A DNA stretch of 64,000 bases from Desulfovibrio mangrovi (GTDB lineage: Bacteria; Desulfobacterota; Desulfovibrionia; Desulfovibrionales; Desulfovibrionaceae), in NCBI RefSeq assembly GCF_026230175.1, contig NZ_CP104208.1:1674001-1738000 (forward strand), in the 5' to 3' direction. Numbering within the stretch: the first letter of the stretch is position 1; every line of letters starts with the position of its first letter. This document shows, one piece after another, positions 13,764 to 22,762 of the stretch. The notes below the pieces were generated by a model. That model searched no databases. It was not told where the DNA came from and saw only the letters and a list, made by a program, of their open reading frames with translations. Both the position numbers and the translations under genes were made by a program.

Positions 13764-14860
13764 TAAATTCCTCTGGCAGACTGCATCGCCTGCCATCTGT
13801 TCCCCCACCATTCAGAAAAGGTATCGGGGGTATTCCATGCGGGACCGAACACGGTCTTGAGCACGAGTGTCCACACGGGAACACCGGCAAGGCCCAATCC
13901 GGCAATCTTCACCGCATCTTTCGGGGTGCAGAGCAGGGGCACTCCCTCCTCCGCCATATTCAATATGTCCTCACGGGTGTATCCGTAATGGTCAGGAAAA
14001 ACATGATATCTGAGCGGCGGAACGCCGACATAGGAGGCAACGGTCTGCTCCACCTGAGCAGGCACACCGACACCGCTGAACAAGACATACCCGTTGCGGG
14101 CTATCAATCCTGCGGATGAGAGCACCTCATCTTCCGTTACGGACTGTACCCCCACGGGCTGCAGGGAAAAGCTGAATACCGGAACGCCTAAGTGTCCCAG
14201 TCGCTTCTTCACATCCGGCAGCAAGTCCGCAAATTCTTCCGGCGTGCATTTTATGAGAAAGGCACTGGCCCGGGAAAGTGCGCAGGCCCCCTCTCGCCAT
14301 GATCCGGAGGGAATGACGCGATCCCACTCCGAGCGCAGATCATCAGGCCGCAACAGCACCAGATCGGTATCCCGCCGGACTGCCAGATGCTGAAACCCGT
14401 CGTCCATCACAAAAATGTCCGGAGCAAGGTTCGCTTCGGCCCACGCGCCGGAACGCCGCCGCACGGGATCAACCACAATGCGTGCCTGCGGATGCTGACG
14501 GGCAAGCATCAACGGTTCGTCACCCGCTTCTGCAGCGGAACTTGCAGCACCTACCACATAGGGCAAGGCAGGCGGTGTCGCCTTGTAGCCACGGGTGAGA
14601 ACAACGGCCTGATGTCCCTCCTGAGCGGACCAGTCCAGCAGCCAGTCCACAATGGGGGTCTTGCCGCTCCCCCCCCATCCGATATTACCGACGGAGACAG
14701 TGGGAACCGAGGGCGAAAATACTTTGGCGCCGCCCTGTTCATACCTGCGTCGACGCACGGCCATGACAGCACTATAGGCCTTGCCGAAAGGCCACAACAA
14801 GGGACGGAGCACCCTCTGTGCCTTTTCGAATGTCTCTGGAAGCGTGCATCTCAACGCCAT
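13763..14860 (-). CDS. lpxK: Tetraacyldisaccharide 4'-kinase LpxK
   Basis: A 365-residue membrane-associated P-loop kinase adding the 4'-phosphate to the lipid A disaccharide. The N terminus (residues 12-35) is an amphipathic membrane-contacting helix. The Walker A loop VGNIGWGGSGKTP is near residues 57-69, with the ..LTRGY motif after it and the family marker DDGFQH around 171-176. Length fits LpxK (about 330-360). It is first in a two-gene unit with rnr, away from the lpxD-fabZ-lpxA-lpxI block at 38-41 kb. A hairpin at 14961-14983 separates it from the BI-1 gene. Confidence 0.95.
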   Translation of the reverse strand: MALRCTLPETFEKAQRVLRPLLWPFGKAYSAVMAVRRRRYEQGGAKVFSPSVPTVSVGNIGWGGSGKTPIVDWLLDWSAQEGHQAVVLTRGYKATPPALPYVVGAASSAAEAGDEPLMLARQHPQARIVVDPVRRRSGAWAEANLAPDIFVMDDGFQHLAVRRDTDLVLLRPDDLRSEWDRVIPSGSWREGACALSRASAFLIKCTPEEFADLLPDVKKRLGHLGVPVFSFSLQPVGVQSVTEDEVLSSAGLIARNGYVLFSGVGVPAQVEQTVASYVGVPPLRYHVFPDHYGYTREDILNMAEEGVPLLCTPKDAVKIAGLGLAGVPVWTLVLKTVFGPAWNTPDTFSEWWGNRWQAMQSARGI

Positions 14861-14960
14861 GGCTACCCCGCATGAAAATGGAGAATCCGCGACTCTCCTC
14901 GACTAACAACGTACGGCCAGCTAGCGCTGGCGTCCGCAGAAGACGTCCCCATCAAGAATC

Positions 14961-14983
14961 AAAGGGAGCACAAGGCTCCCTTT
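14961..14983 (-). terminator. Hairpin downstream of the BI-1 family gene
   Basis: A 9-bp perfect stem (AAAGGGAGC / GCTCCCTTT) with a 5-base loop, about 130 bases past the BI-1 stop on the minus strand. The following minus-strand sequence (GATTCTTGAT) is only modestly T-rich, so termination may be partial. A second, weaker hairpin (GCCAGC..GCTGGC, 14916-14931) lies between it and lpxK. Confidence 0.5.
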
Positions 14984-15114
14984 GGTCATTGCAATTTCCG
15001 AGACGCCCGTCATGTCAACGGCATCCCGATCATGTGATAATCCAGTGCCCGAAACAGGTTGCCGATGCGCACGATACATCAGCGGCAACCGTTCGTCGAG
15101 CCCGGGAACTGTTC

Positions 15115-15822
15115 TTAGTCTCTGGAGCCGCCGAAAAGACGGAGCAGGAACAGGAACAGGTTGATGAAGTCCAGATACAGGGTCAGCGCGCCAAGGATGG
15201 AGCCGCGACGAATGGCGGTTTCATCGCCCAGCGGCATGGTTTCACCCATGTAGCGGAGCTTCTGGCTGTCATAGGCGGTCAGTCCGGCGAAGATTACCAC
15301 ACCGATGAGGCTGATGATCATATCCATGGGGCCGCTGCCCAGGAACATGTTAATGATCGAAGCGATGATCAGACCGAAGAGGCCCATCATCATGAACTGG
15401 CCCATGCCGGTCAGGTCCTTCTTGGTAGTCATGCCGTAGATGGACATGGCCGCGAACATGCCTGCCGCAGTGAAGAAGGCATTAAAAATGGTGCTCTGTG
15501 CGTAGACCAGCAGAATGGCGGAAAGGGTTACGCCGTTCAGCGCGCTGTACGCAAGGAAAAGGCCGGTGGCTGCAGAGCCTGAAAGCTTGTTGATGCGAGC
15601 GCTCAGATACATGACCAGACCGATCTGGCCGATGAAGAGCATAATCGTCATCATGGCGTTGCCGAAAATGAGCTGCAGCATGGTTTCGCTGCTGGCCACA
15701 GCAAGAGCGGTCAGTGCGGTGACGCCGAGACCTGCGGTCATCCAGCCATACACGCCGCGCATGAAGGCGTTAACAAGTTCCCCGCGCCGTACTCCGGCAG
15801 TGCTGACGGTTCTTCCGAGCAT
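15115..15822 (-). CDS. Bax inhibitor-1/YccA family membrane protein
   Basis: A 235-residue inner-membrane protein with seven hydrophobic segments and almost no soluble domain, matching the BI-1/YccA (UPF0005) family. E. coli YccA interacts with the FtsH protease; other members act as Ca2+ leak channels. The family-typical GLTAYDSQKLRYMG segment precedes the last helices, and the C terminus ends LYLDFINLFLFLLRLFGGSRD-like as in close homologues. I start at ATG 15822 because GGAGGAATC precedes it; the longer frame to 15882 lacks a site. It is divergent from the response-regulator gene at 16075. Confidence 0.92.
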   Translation of the reverse strand: MLGRTVSTAGVRRGELVNAFMRGVYGWMTAGLGVTALTALAVASSETMLQLIFGNAMMTIMLFIGQIGLVMYLSARINKLSGSAATGLFLAYSALNGVTLSAILLVYAQSTIFNAFFTAAGMFAAMSIYGMTTKKDLTGMGQFMMMGLFGLIIASIINMFLGSGPMDMIISLIGVVIFAGLTAYDSQKLRYMGETMPLGDETAIRRGSILGALTLYLDFINLFLFLLRLFGGSRD

Positions 15823-15932
15823 GATTCCTCCAAAAAATGAGTCATTGTTTACAGTTCGGGTGATGCCGACAGTTATAACCATCCGTCATACCTTGCCGAC
15901 ATCGCTGAAAGAGGTAACAATCATTATATAGG

Positions 15933-15960
15933 TTGGCAAGGGCGCATGGTATCATATATT
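15933..15960 (+). promoter_or_regulatory. Predicted sigma-70-type promoter for the receiver/HD-like gene
   Basis: TTGGCA at 15933-15938 (5 of 6 to consensus), 16 bases, then TATATT at 15955-15960 (5 of 6). It would start transcription about 105 bases before ATG 16075. It lies in the 250-base divergent region between the BI-1 gene and the receiver gene. Confidence 0.45.
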
Positions 15961-16074
15961 TTCATAATGTGAATTCGGAACTGCGGAGAGACACTCTGCA
16001 ACATTCTGCATCACAACAGCTTGTTCCTGCCCACACACCTTTCACCCCCCCAGTTGTTCCAGCAGGGTGCCCAC

Positions 16075-17226
16075 ATGATTGAATCGCAAAACAACAAGAA
16101 CAACAGAGTGCTCTTTGTCGATGATGAAAGCAATATTCTGGACAGCTTCCGACGCACGCTCTGCAAACGTTTCAGCGTCACCACGGCCTGCGGGCCGCTC
16201 GCCGGACTGGATACCGTGCGCGACCATCCCCCCTTTGCCGTCATCGTCTCGGACCTGAAAATGCCCAGAATGAACGGAGTGGAGTTTCTCAGCGAAGTCC
16301 GTTCCCTTTCACCGGACACAGTACGCATTCTGCTTACGGGACACGCTGATACGGAAAGCTCTGTCGCTGCCGTCAACGAAGGGGCCATTTTCCGCTTTCT
16401 GACCAAGCCCTGCCAGACCGAGTCGCTTATCCGCGCCATTGAAGCCGGTATTGACCAGTACCATCTCGTCACCAGTGAACGAGAACTGCTCAGAGGCACC
16501 TTGCGCGGGTCCATCAAGGTGCTTTCAGAAGTGCTGGCCCTGACGAACCCCGAAGCCTTCGGGCGGAGCGAACGCATCAAGCGTCACATGAACGCCCTCT
16601 CCAGCCACTTTGAAAGACCTGACGCCCTGAAGCTGGAACTGGCGGCCATGCTCTGTCAGATAGGCTGTGTGACGCTCACCTCGGAGATGCTCAACAAGCA
16701 TATACGCGGAGAAGAGCTTTCCGGAGAAGAACAGCAGCTTTTTGCCATGCACCCCCATGTGGGCTACGATCTGCTTACCCACATCCCCCGCATGCGGGAC
16801 GTGGCACGCATCATCCAGCAGCAGAATGTGCCGTTGTCAGAAGACAAAGACATGCATTTCGGAGCACGGGCTCTCAAAATCCTGCTGGATTACGACATGC
16901 TGGCCTCACGCGGCATGGCAGCCGGTGAAGCCCTTCAGTACATGCAGAATACGCAGAGCATTTATGATCCCGAAATCCTGCGTGCCTTTCGCGAAACCAT
17001 ACTGGATCAGGAAGTGAGCGTTGCCGGAGAAATGTATCTGGAAGACCTGCGGCCCGGTTTGATTGCGGCGCAGAATATTGAAACGCGTGACGGCATGCGG
17101 CTGGCCACAAAAGGGCAGGAGCTGTCCGAGGCGTGCATCGCCCGCATCAGAAACTTCGCCAAGGCATACGGCCTGGACGAACCCATCCGCATGATCGTTC
17201 CCGACGAGAGCACCCAGTCTTCATAG
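16075..17226 (+). CDS. Response regulator with degenerate HD-GYP-like output domain
   Basis: A 383-residue cytoplasmic protein. Residues 11-125 are a receiver domain with the acidic pair VDDE, phosphoacceptor Asp60 (VSDLKMP), Thr (LLTGHA) and Lys (LTKPC). The rest follows the RpfG/HD-GYP layout, but its catalytic residues are replaced: the HD pair in the usual LHDIGK motif reads LCQIGC near residue 193, and the HHE..DGSGYP region reads QQQNV without it. It is therefore unlikely to hydrolyse cyclic di-GMP and may act by binding. ATG 16075 follows a GCAGGG site; an in-frame TTG at 16021 is less likely. Its 3' end faces the radical SAM gene with 4 bases between. Confidence 0.85.
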   Translation: MIESQNNKNNRVLFVDDESNILDSFRRTLCKRFSVTTACGPLAGLDTVRDHPPFAVIVSDLKMPRMNGVEFLSEVRSLSPDTVRILLTGHADTESSVAAVNEGAIFRFLTKPCQTESLIRAIEAGIDQYHLVTSERELLRGTLRGSIKVLSEVLALTNPEAFGRSERIKRHMNALSSHFERPDALKLELAAMLCQIGCVTLTSEMLNKHIRGEELSGEEQQLFAMHPHVGYDLLTHIPRMRDVARIIQQQNVPLSEDKDMHFGARALKILLDYDMLASRGMAAGEALQYMQNTQSIYDPEILRAFRETILDQEVSVAGEMYLEDLRPGLIAAQNIETRDGMRLATKGQELSEACIARIRNFAKAYGLDEPIRMIVPDESTQSS

Positions 17227-17230
17227 CGTG

Positions 17231-18100
17231 CTACAAGGCGCGCATCCACTCTGACTTGATGGGCACATAGCCGCCGATGGCGGCATCCAGTTTCTCAAGG
17301 GCAACATCCTTGTCCTTGGGAAGCCGCACTCTCATGGGCAGATGATTGGAGGCATGGTTGGTGAGAAAAATGCCCGAACGTATATCAGTGCAGGCAAGCA
17401 GCTCACGCAACTCGCGCAGCAGCCCGCAGGCATCGGGCATTGAGAACTCGCCGCGTTTATATTCCCCGTGCAGAGGTGTATCCGGTAACAGCATCAGGCT
17501 GAGCACGCCGATGAAATCCGGAGACATGGCGCTGAGCACCCTCCCCGTCTCCCGGGCGTGTCGCATACTGCCTTCCACCCCGCCAAGTCCCACTATAACA
17601 GTAACGTTAAGTTTCATGCCGGCAGCAGTTACCCGTGCGGCCTGTTCAATAAGCTGCGCGCTGGAAACGCGTTTGTTCACGCGGCGCAACACGTCATCGT
17701 CACCCGACTCCACACCCATATAGACAAAGGAAAGACCAAGGCTGCGCAGAACCGCCAGCTCATCGTCAGTCTTGCGGGCAATGGACATGGCGCTTCCATA
17801 CGTGCCCACCCGCGTCACCTGCGGAAGGTGCTGGCGAATGGACTGCAGCAGGGCAACAAGACGATGCTGGGGAAGCGCAAGACAATCCCCGTCACAAAGG
17901 AACAGGCGGCGCATCCCCTTCAGATGTTCGGCAGCCCAGAGGATATCGGCATCAATGACGGCATCGTCCTTGATGCGGAACGTCTTGTCCTGATAGGCCC
18001 CGCAAAAGGTGCAGTTGTTATGGGGACAGCCCGTAGCTACCTGCAGCAGGATGGAATCTATTTCACTGGGGGGGCGGATGATGTCGCCTTCGTAATGCAT
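17231..18100 (-). CDS. Radical SAM protein with a CX4CX2C cluster motif
   Basis: A 289-residue radical SAM enzyme of unknown substrate. The [4Fe-4S] ligands are in CPHNNCTFC near residue 25, a CX4CX2C spacing found in a subset of the superfamily in place of the usual CX3CX2C. Downstream are the LFLCDGD region, the GGE-equivalent MGVESGDD segment and the TVIVGLGG strand of the TIM barrel. There is no cobalamin-binding domain and no obvious auxiliary cluster. ATG 18100 has AAGGAG five bases upstream. It resembles the Elp3/B12-type oxidoreductase group in general, but no reaction can be assigned. Confidence 0.88.
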   Translation of the reverse strand: MHYEGDIIRPPSEIDSILLQVATGCPHNNCTFCGAYQDKTFRIKDDAVIDADILWAAEHLKGMRRLFLCDGDCLALPQHRLVALLQSIRQHLPQVTRVGTYGSAMSIARKTDDELAVLRSLGLSFVYMGVESGDDDVLRRVNKRVSSAQLIEQAARVTAAGMKLNVTVIVGLGGVEGSMRHARETGRVLSAMSPDFIGVLSLMLLPDTPLHGEYKRGEFSMPDACGLLRELRELLACTDIRSGIFLTNHASNHLPMRVRLPKDKDVALEKLDAAIGGYVPIKSEWMRAL

Positions 18101-18166
18101 GCGTTCTCCTTCCCTCACCCGCTAACCGCTTTTGGCGGATTCGTCCAGCGCGCCACAGGGCAAAAA

Positions 18167-18192
18167 AAAGCTCCCGCCGAAGCGGGAGCTTT
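18167..18192 (-). terminator. Rho-independent terminator of the ribbon-helix-helix gene
   Basis: An 11-bp stem (AAAGCTCCCGC / GCGGGAGCTTT) with a CGAA loop, followed on the minus strand by a T run (complement of the A run at 18162-18169). It lies 21 bases past the stop of the gene at 18213-18497. Confidence 0.9.
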
Positions 18193-18212
18193 CAATACCG
18201 GTCATGCGAAAT

Positions 18213-18497
18213 TCAGGCGCTTTCAGACAAAACGGAAGTCCTTGAAGCCAGATATGTCGTACATACGACCCGAAGCAGGGAGGCAAAATTCCCGACCGAG
18301 CCGTGAATATGCACAGCCTCATCATACAGGGTTTCAAGGAACTTGGGGAGCGAAGAGCCTTCCGAAGCGGCCAGTTCCTCAAGCACGTTCCAGAACCTCC
18401 GTTCCAGCCGTACGCTTGTCACCCCGCCATGCAGCCTGACGGACCGTGTAGTCTGTTCGTACTCGGCAGGGGCGGTGGATGCATACATCTCACACAT
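18213..18497 (-). CDS. Ribbon-helix-helix (RHH_4-type) putative DNA-binding protein
   Basis: A 94-residue protein of the short ribbon-helix-helix family (RHH_4). After the opening MCEMYAS comes TRSVRLHGGVTSVRLERRFW, the beta strand that would lie in the DNA groove. Two helices follow (WNVLEELAASEG and LPKFLETLYDEA), with a conserved NFASLLRV segment at the end. I chose ATG 18497 because family members open with MC, and GGAG sits upstream; ATG 18512 is an alternative. Its target is unknown. It has its own terminator and lies between a radical SAM gene and a DJ-1/PfpI gene on the same strand. Confidence 0.8.
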   Translation of the reverse strand: MCEMYASTAPAEYEQTTRSVRLHGGVTSVRLERRFWNVLEELAASEGSSLPKFLETLYDEAVHIHGSVGNFASLLRVVCTTYLASRTSVLSESA

Positions 18498-18536
18498 GGG
18501 GACAAACTCCATGGCCGCCCTGCGGATATAACGATG

Positions 18537-19100
18537 CTATCCGAGCAGGTCGGCAATCTTACGCAGCCACTGGGGATGGGCAGGCCATGCCGGAGCGGTC
18601 ACAATATTGCCATCCACGAGGGCTTCATCCATTTGCAGATTCACATATTCAGCACCGGCAAGACGTACTTCCGGCGAGCAGGCAGGATACGCGGAGATGC
18701 GCTTGCCGTCCAGAGCAACAGCAGCGGCAAGCAACTGCGCACCATGGCAGATGGCACCGATAACTTTGCGGCTTTCCTGGAAATGACGCACCACGGCCAG
18801 CACCTTCTCGTTGAGGCGCAGGTACTCGGGAGCACGACCACCGGGAATAATGAGTCCTGCGTAGTCTTCGGGACGGATGTCATCAAAGGTCGCATTCAGC
18901 GTGAAATTGTGACCGGGCTTCTCGGAATAGGTCTGGTGCCCCTCAAAATCATGAATGGCGGTTGCCACGGATTCACCGGCTTTCTTGCCCGGACACACGG
19001 CATCTACAGCATACCCCATCGCCTGAAGTGCCTGAAAAGGCACCATAACTTCGTAATCTTCCACAAAATCACCACAGATCAGCAACAGTTTCTTTGCCAT
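18537..19100 (-). CDS. DJ-1/PfpI family protein
   Basis: A 187-residue protein of the DJ-1/ThiJ/PfpI superfamily (glutamine amidotransferase-like fold). The opening [15 protein letters not shown] carries the conserved Glu, [13 protein letters not shown] is the GGR strand-turn, and AICHGAQLL contains the nucleophilic Cys in its elbow. Members act as protein/nucleotide deglycases, intracellular proteases or chaperones, and motifs alone do not separate these. AGGAGG precedes ATG 19100. About 145 bases upstream without a gene separate it from the AlbA_2 gene. Confidence 0.92.
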   Translation of the reverse strand: MAKKLLLICGDFVEDYEVMVPFQALQAMGYAVDAVCPGKKAGESVATAIHDFEGHQTYSEKPGHNFTLNATFDDIRPEDYAGLIIPGGRAPEYLRLNEKVLAVVRHFQESRKVIGAICHGAQLLAAAVALDGKRISAYPACSPEVRLAGAEYVNLQMDEALVDGNIVTAPAWPAHPQWLRKIADLLG

Positions 19101-19245
19101 GACGCAATGCCTCCTGATTATTTTGTGGGTACCTTACACGGTTCTCCGGATATGGGGTACTACTCGGCTACTACATACCGCACATCTCGCACACAGGAGC
19201 GCTGCTCCGAAATGCGAACTGCCGGTCATTCACCGGTATGGTCAT

Positions 19246-20727
19246 TTATCGCTTGAACTTATGAGAAACCTCCCAGAACTCACCCAAGGAAAGACTCCTG
19301 TTGGACGGTCCCTGCCGGACATAGAAGGACTCCACACTCTGATGACGCAAAAACACTGGCGTGGTGGACTGCCTGCACAGAACGACCAGCACCAATTTAT
19401 CGTCCAGCTTGCAGGTGTGCAGTGAAACGCAATTGAAATGGCGTGCGCCAACACACTCGTTGAACACATTCCCCAAATGCCGCAGCGCGTGGTCCTCACT
19501 GCGGAAGCCGTCGGGCTCCACACCCAGAATCTCACCGCCGTCACCGACTCCCACGATCATGGTACCGCCAAGGGTATTCATGAACGCGCACATCCCCTTG
19601 AGTACGGCAATCTCCATACTCTTGTCGCGTTTTCCGCTTTGAAGGTTCTGGCGCAAGGTGGATTTGAACTCCACATGCATTCCCTCCCCCTGCTTGATCA
19701 GTGTTCGCACGAAGTCGGCGTCAACAACCACTTCAGGCCGGTAATACCGCCTGTGGCGGGTAAGATATCGTGAAATGGCAAGCACCAACACAACCAGCAC
19801 CAGCACGAACACGCCGAGCGTGATAAGAAACTCCGGTTTTGCCAGCAGGCCTCTGAGCAAGCCCATCCCCTGACTGATGAACACAATACGCAGCCCTGTA
19901 ACGGAGTCTTCGGTTATGATCTCCACCAGATCTTCTTCACCCGCAGGGCCCAGACGATCCAGAAAGGCAGCAAAGGGAACCTGCACGCTTCCATCGCCTG
20001 TCAGCTCTCTGTATTGCCGTTCGGCAGCAGATGACACGGCCAGTACCTTGTCCTGCTGTAGCAGAGCCGCACTCATCTGCACGGGAATGGCTGCGGCAAG
20101 TCTGTTCAGAAAGAATTCCGGCGTGAACACCAGACAAACGGTTATCGGCTTCTGGGTTGCCGGAGCCTGCATGTACAAAAGGACAAATCGCTTGCCTTCC
20201 GGCGTGGTCATCAGGCTCATCACGGGCGCGCTCTCGGCAGGGGGCACAACAAAGAGCAGGTTCGCCCGCAAGGCAAGCGCAAAATCCCTGAGTTCGTCCC
20301 CCGCTATGGATCCCACCTCCGGGGCAGCACCTCCCGCCCCTGCAACACGTGACAGGCTGTAGGATACCTTCTCGTCGCCCGTTTCCTCCATGGTGGCACG
20401 AACGCCCGTTCTGGCATCAACCAATTCGGCCCTTGCATTACCTAGCACGACAAGCACATAGCCGGCATGGGTGCTTTCTGCCATGAACTGCATCTCATCC
20501 GCGAGCGCAGCATCGGGCAACATTCTGCCATCGCGCACAAGCCGGGCTATATTCTCCCGCATGGTCTGCAGCGTGTCGCGAGTGTTGTCGGCAAAATATC
20601 CGAGGGCCAATCCGCCCAACTGGCGTTCCACCAATCGCATCTGTATCTGCAGAAACAGGAGCAGGCACAGGCCGAGCAACACGACCAACGCAACCAACCG
20701 GCCATATGTAAACGTCACTTTCTTCAT
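19246..20727 (-). CDS. Membrane sensor protein with C-terminal Schlafen/AlbA_2 domain
   Basis: A 493-residue protein with an N-terminal membrane helix (about residues 10-28), a periplasmic region of about 265 residues, and a second helix (about 297-320, very Val/Leu-rich). The cytoplasmic domain resembles AlbA_2 (Schlafen AAA_4 family): VEFKSTLR, then LKGMCAFMNTLGGTMIVGVGD.GEILGVEPD, the most characteristic stretch. AlbA_2 domains bind nucleotides or nucleic acid and usually sit in soluble regulators; membrane anchoring with a sensor-like exterior is unusual. I start at ATG 20727, which gives a normal MKK opening; ATG 20739 and TTG 20748 are alternatives, and no strong ribosome site decides. 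Function unknown. Confidence 0.8.
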   Translation of the reverse strand: MKKVTFTYGRLVALVVLLGLCLLLFLQIQMRLVERQLGGLALGYFADNTRDTLQTMRENIARLVRDGRMLPDAALADEMQFMAESTHAGYVLVVLGNARAELVDARTGVRATMEETGDEKVSYSLSRVAGAGGAAPEVGSIAGDELRDFALALRANLLFVVPPAESAPVMSLMTTPEGKRFVLLYMQAPATQKPITVCLVFTPEFFLNRLAAAIPVQMSAALLQQDKVLAVSSAAERQYRELTGDGSVQVPFAAFLDRLGPAGEEDLVEIITEDSVTGLRIVFISQGMGLLRGLLAKPEFLITLGVFVLVLVVLVLAISRYLTRHRRYYRPEVVVDADFVRTLIKQGEGMHVEFKSTLRQNLQSGKRDKSMEIAVLKGMCAFMNTLGGTMIVGVGDGGEILGVEPDGFRSEDHALRHLGNVFNECVGARHFNCVSLHTCKLDDKLVLVVLCRQSTTPVFLRHQSVESFYVRQGPSNRSLSLGEFWEVSHKFKR

Positions 20728-20777
20728 ACTGCACCACATAGCCGACAAACGCGCATAATGCCAGCCCGTAATAAAAA

Positions 20778-20805
20778 AGGAGGGCAGCCTTCCGGCTGCC
20801 CTCCT
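20778..20805 (-). terminator. Rho-independent terminator of ppiD
   Basis: A 12-bp perfect stem (AGGAGGGCAGCC / GGCTGCCCTCCT) with a TTCC loop, then a T run on the minus strand (complement of the A run at 20773-20778). It lies 21 bases beyond the ppiD stop. Confidence 0.93.
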
Positions 20806-20826
20806 GAATTGCTTCTGAGATACGGA

Positions 20827-22722
20827 TTAGATCTTGTCGAGGAAGTCCTGATTCTGAATCAGAATTTCCGCCTTCTTGCCAAGGTCGTTCATGAAGGCGC
20901 GGAACATCTCCTGACGCTTGGCACGGAGCATGGAAGCCATAACCTGTTCTTCTGCAACTTCCCATTCCTTGTCGGAAGGCAGGCTGGTATCCTTAAGATG
21001 GAAGAACACGGCACCGGCAGCACTCATGAAGGGACCGCCCCACTGATCGCCGGATGCAGCGAACACGGCATTAACCAGTTCCGGAGCCTGACCGAGACCG
21101 GGCACAAAGCCACGGCGGTCAAACAACGGAGAGGTCTGCACCGTAGCCGCCAGCTCGGCGGGCAGCTTGCCCGAGGCCACATCTTCAGCAATCTTCTTTG
21201 CCTCATCAGCGGCCATCTGCATGGCGGCTTCCTGAAGCAGACGACCTTCAATCATGGTCTTTACCTGATCAAACTCGATGTAGCTTTCGGGGGAGGCTGC
21301 GCTCACACGGGCAACCATGTAACCGCCTTCCACTTCAAGGGGGGTTTCCACAACACCGCCGACAATGGTGCCGAATACGGCGTCAAGGGAATCAGGCTTG
21401 ATACCCACGACTTCCATTGCCTTGGCACGGGGGAATTCGGAGGTAGTACGCAGATCCAGATTATGCGCGGCAGCGGCATCAGCCATGGACTTGCCGGCCA
21501 TGACTTCTTCGAACACCACGTCAAGGGAGTCTGCAACCTTATCGGCAGCCTTGTCTTCAGCCAGACGCTGACGAATCTCGTCATGCACTTCGGCCAGAGC
21601 CTTCACGCGGCGGGGAGTCTTTTCCTCCACCTTAATGATATGGAAACCGAACTGGGTACGCACGATGCCGGAAACCTGTCCTGCATCAAGCGCAAAGGCG
21701 GCATCCTCGAAAGGCTTCACCATGGCGCCATGTCCAAACTCACCAAGATCGCCGCCATTGGGGGCGGAGGGACCTTCAGAGTATTTCTTGGCCAGTGCGG
21801 CAAAGTCTCCGCCCTTCTTCACTTGAGCCAGAACCTGCTCGATCTTGGCCTTGGCTTCGGCAACCTTGGCTTCAGGTGCGTTGGCGTCCGCCAGCACGAG
21901 AATATGACGGGCACGCACAGACTCATCCTGCACGAAGTAGGTTTCAGCATTCTGGTCGTAGAAGGCGGCAATCTCCGCTTCATCCACAGTAACGCCCTTG
22001 GCGAGGCTCTTGGGCGTAATGGTGATGTATTCAAGGGCTACCTTGGCAGGCTGCTTGAACTGCTCCTTGTTCTGGTCATAGAACTCCTGAAGCTTTTCGG
22101 GAGCCACGGTAACCTTGGAAACAAAGGAAGCGGCGGGCATCACAGTGAATTCGATGGAGCGTCTTTCACCTGCGAAGTTGAACGCGGTGCGGGCTTCATC
22201 GGCGGTCACGGATGCGGGCAACCCAACATATTCCTGCATCTTCCGAATCAGTATATCCTGACGGTAGGACTCTTCGAACTGCCCGGGGGTCATGCCCTGC
22301 GCTTCCAGAACCCGCTTGTACAGGTCACCGTCGAACACGTCCTTCTCATTGCGGAACACCGCGATGGAAGCAATGGTCTTCTTCAGTTCCTGAGGCGTCA
22401 CGGCAATGCCAAGGCGCTCAGCTTCCTGCAGGATCAGCTTCTTGGAAACCAACTGCTGCATCACCTGCTGCGCAAAGCCCAGCTGCTTCAGGTCTTCCTG
22501 CTTCAGGCCGGGAATCTGCCGTTTCAACACGGCAAACTGCTGATCATACGCCTGCTTGAATTCGGGAATCAGAATCGGTTCTTCGTTGACCGTGGCCAGC
22601 ACGGACGATCTGTTGGAGTTGCTCATGGAGCCCACTCCCCAGAAAATGAACACGATAATGATAAGCGCAAAGGCAATTTTCACGCCCCACGACTGGGCAT
22701 TCTGCCGAATAGAGTCCAACAT
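20827..22722 (-). CDS. ppiD: Periplasmic folding chaperone / peptidyl-prolyl isomerase PpiD-like (SurA_N and parvulin)
   Basis: A 631-residue inner-membrane-anchored periplasmic chaperone. One membrane helix at residues 15-32 follows the MLDSIRQNAQSW opening shared with PpiD. Then comes a SurA_N-like region (about 40-200), one parvulin domain (about 265-360, with RARHILVLAD and the KYSEGPSAPNGGDLGEFGHG segment), and a long C-terminal helical/beta region. Length fits PpiD (623 in E. coli). A CGGAG site precedes ATG 22722. It starts only 40 bases after the aconitase stop, so the two are probably cotranscribed. Confidence 0.93.
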   Translation of the reverse strand: MLDSIRQNAQSWGVKIAFALIIIVFIFWGVGSMSNSNRSSVLATVNEEPILIPEFKQAYDQQFAVLKRQIPGLKQEDLKQLGFAQQVMQQLVSKKLILQEAERLGIAVTPQELKKTIASIAVFRNEKDVFDGDLYKRVLEAQGMTPGQFEESYRQDILIRKMQEYVGLPASVTADEARTAFNFAGERRSIEFTVMPAASFVSKVTVAPEKLQEFYDQNKEQFKQPAKVALEYITITPKSLAKGVTVDEAEIAAFYDQNAETYFVQDESVRARHILVLADANAPEAKVAEAKAKIEQVLAQVKKGGDFAALAKKYSEGPSAPNGGDLGEFGHGAMVKPFEDAAFALDAGQVSGIVRTQFGFHIIKVEEKTPRRVKALAEVHDEIRQRLAEDKAADKVADSLDVVFEEVMAGKSMADAAAAHNLDLRTTSEFPRAKAMEVVGIKPDSLDAVFGTIVGGVVETPLEVEGGYMVARVSAASPESYIEFDQVKTMIEGRLLQEAAMQMAADEAKKIAEDVASGKLPAELAATVQTSPLFDRRGFVPGLGQAPELVNAVFAASGDQWGGPFMSAAGAVFFHLKDTSLPSDKEWEVAEEQVMASMLRAKRQEMFRAFMNDLGKKAEILIQNQDFLDKI

Positions 22723-22762
22723 GCTCCGTATCCTTTGGTTCTAACGGTGTGGCGTGCGCCTG

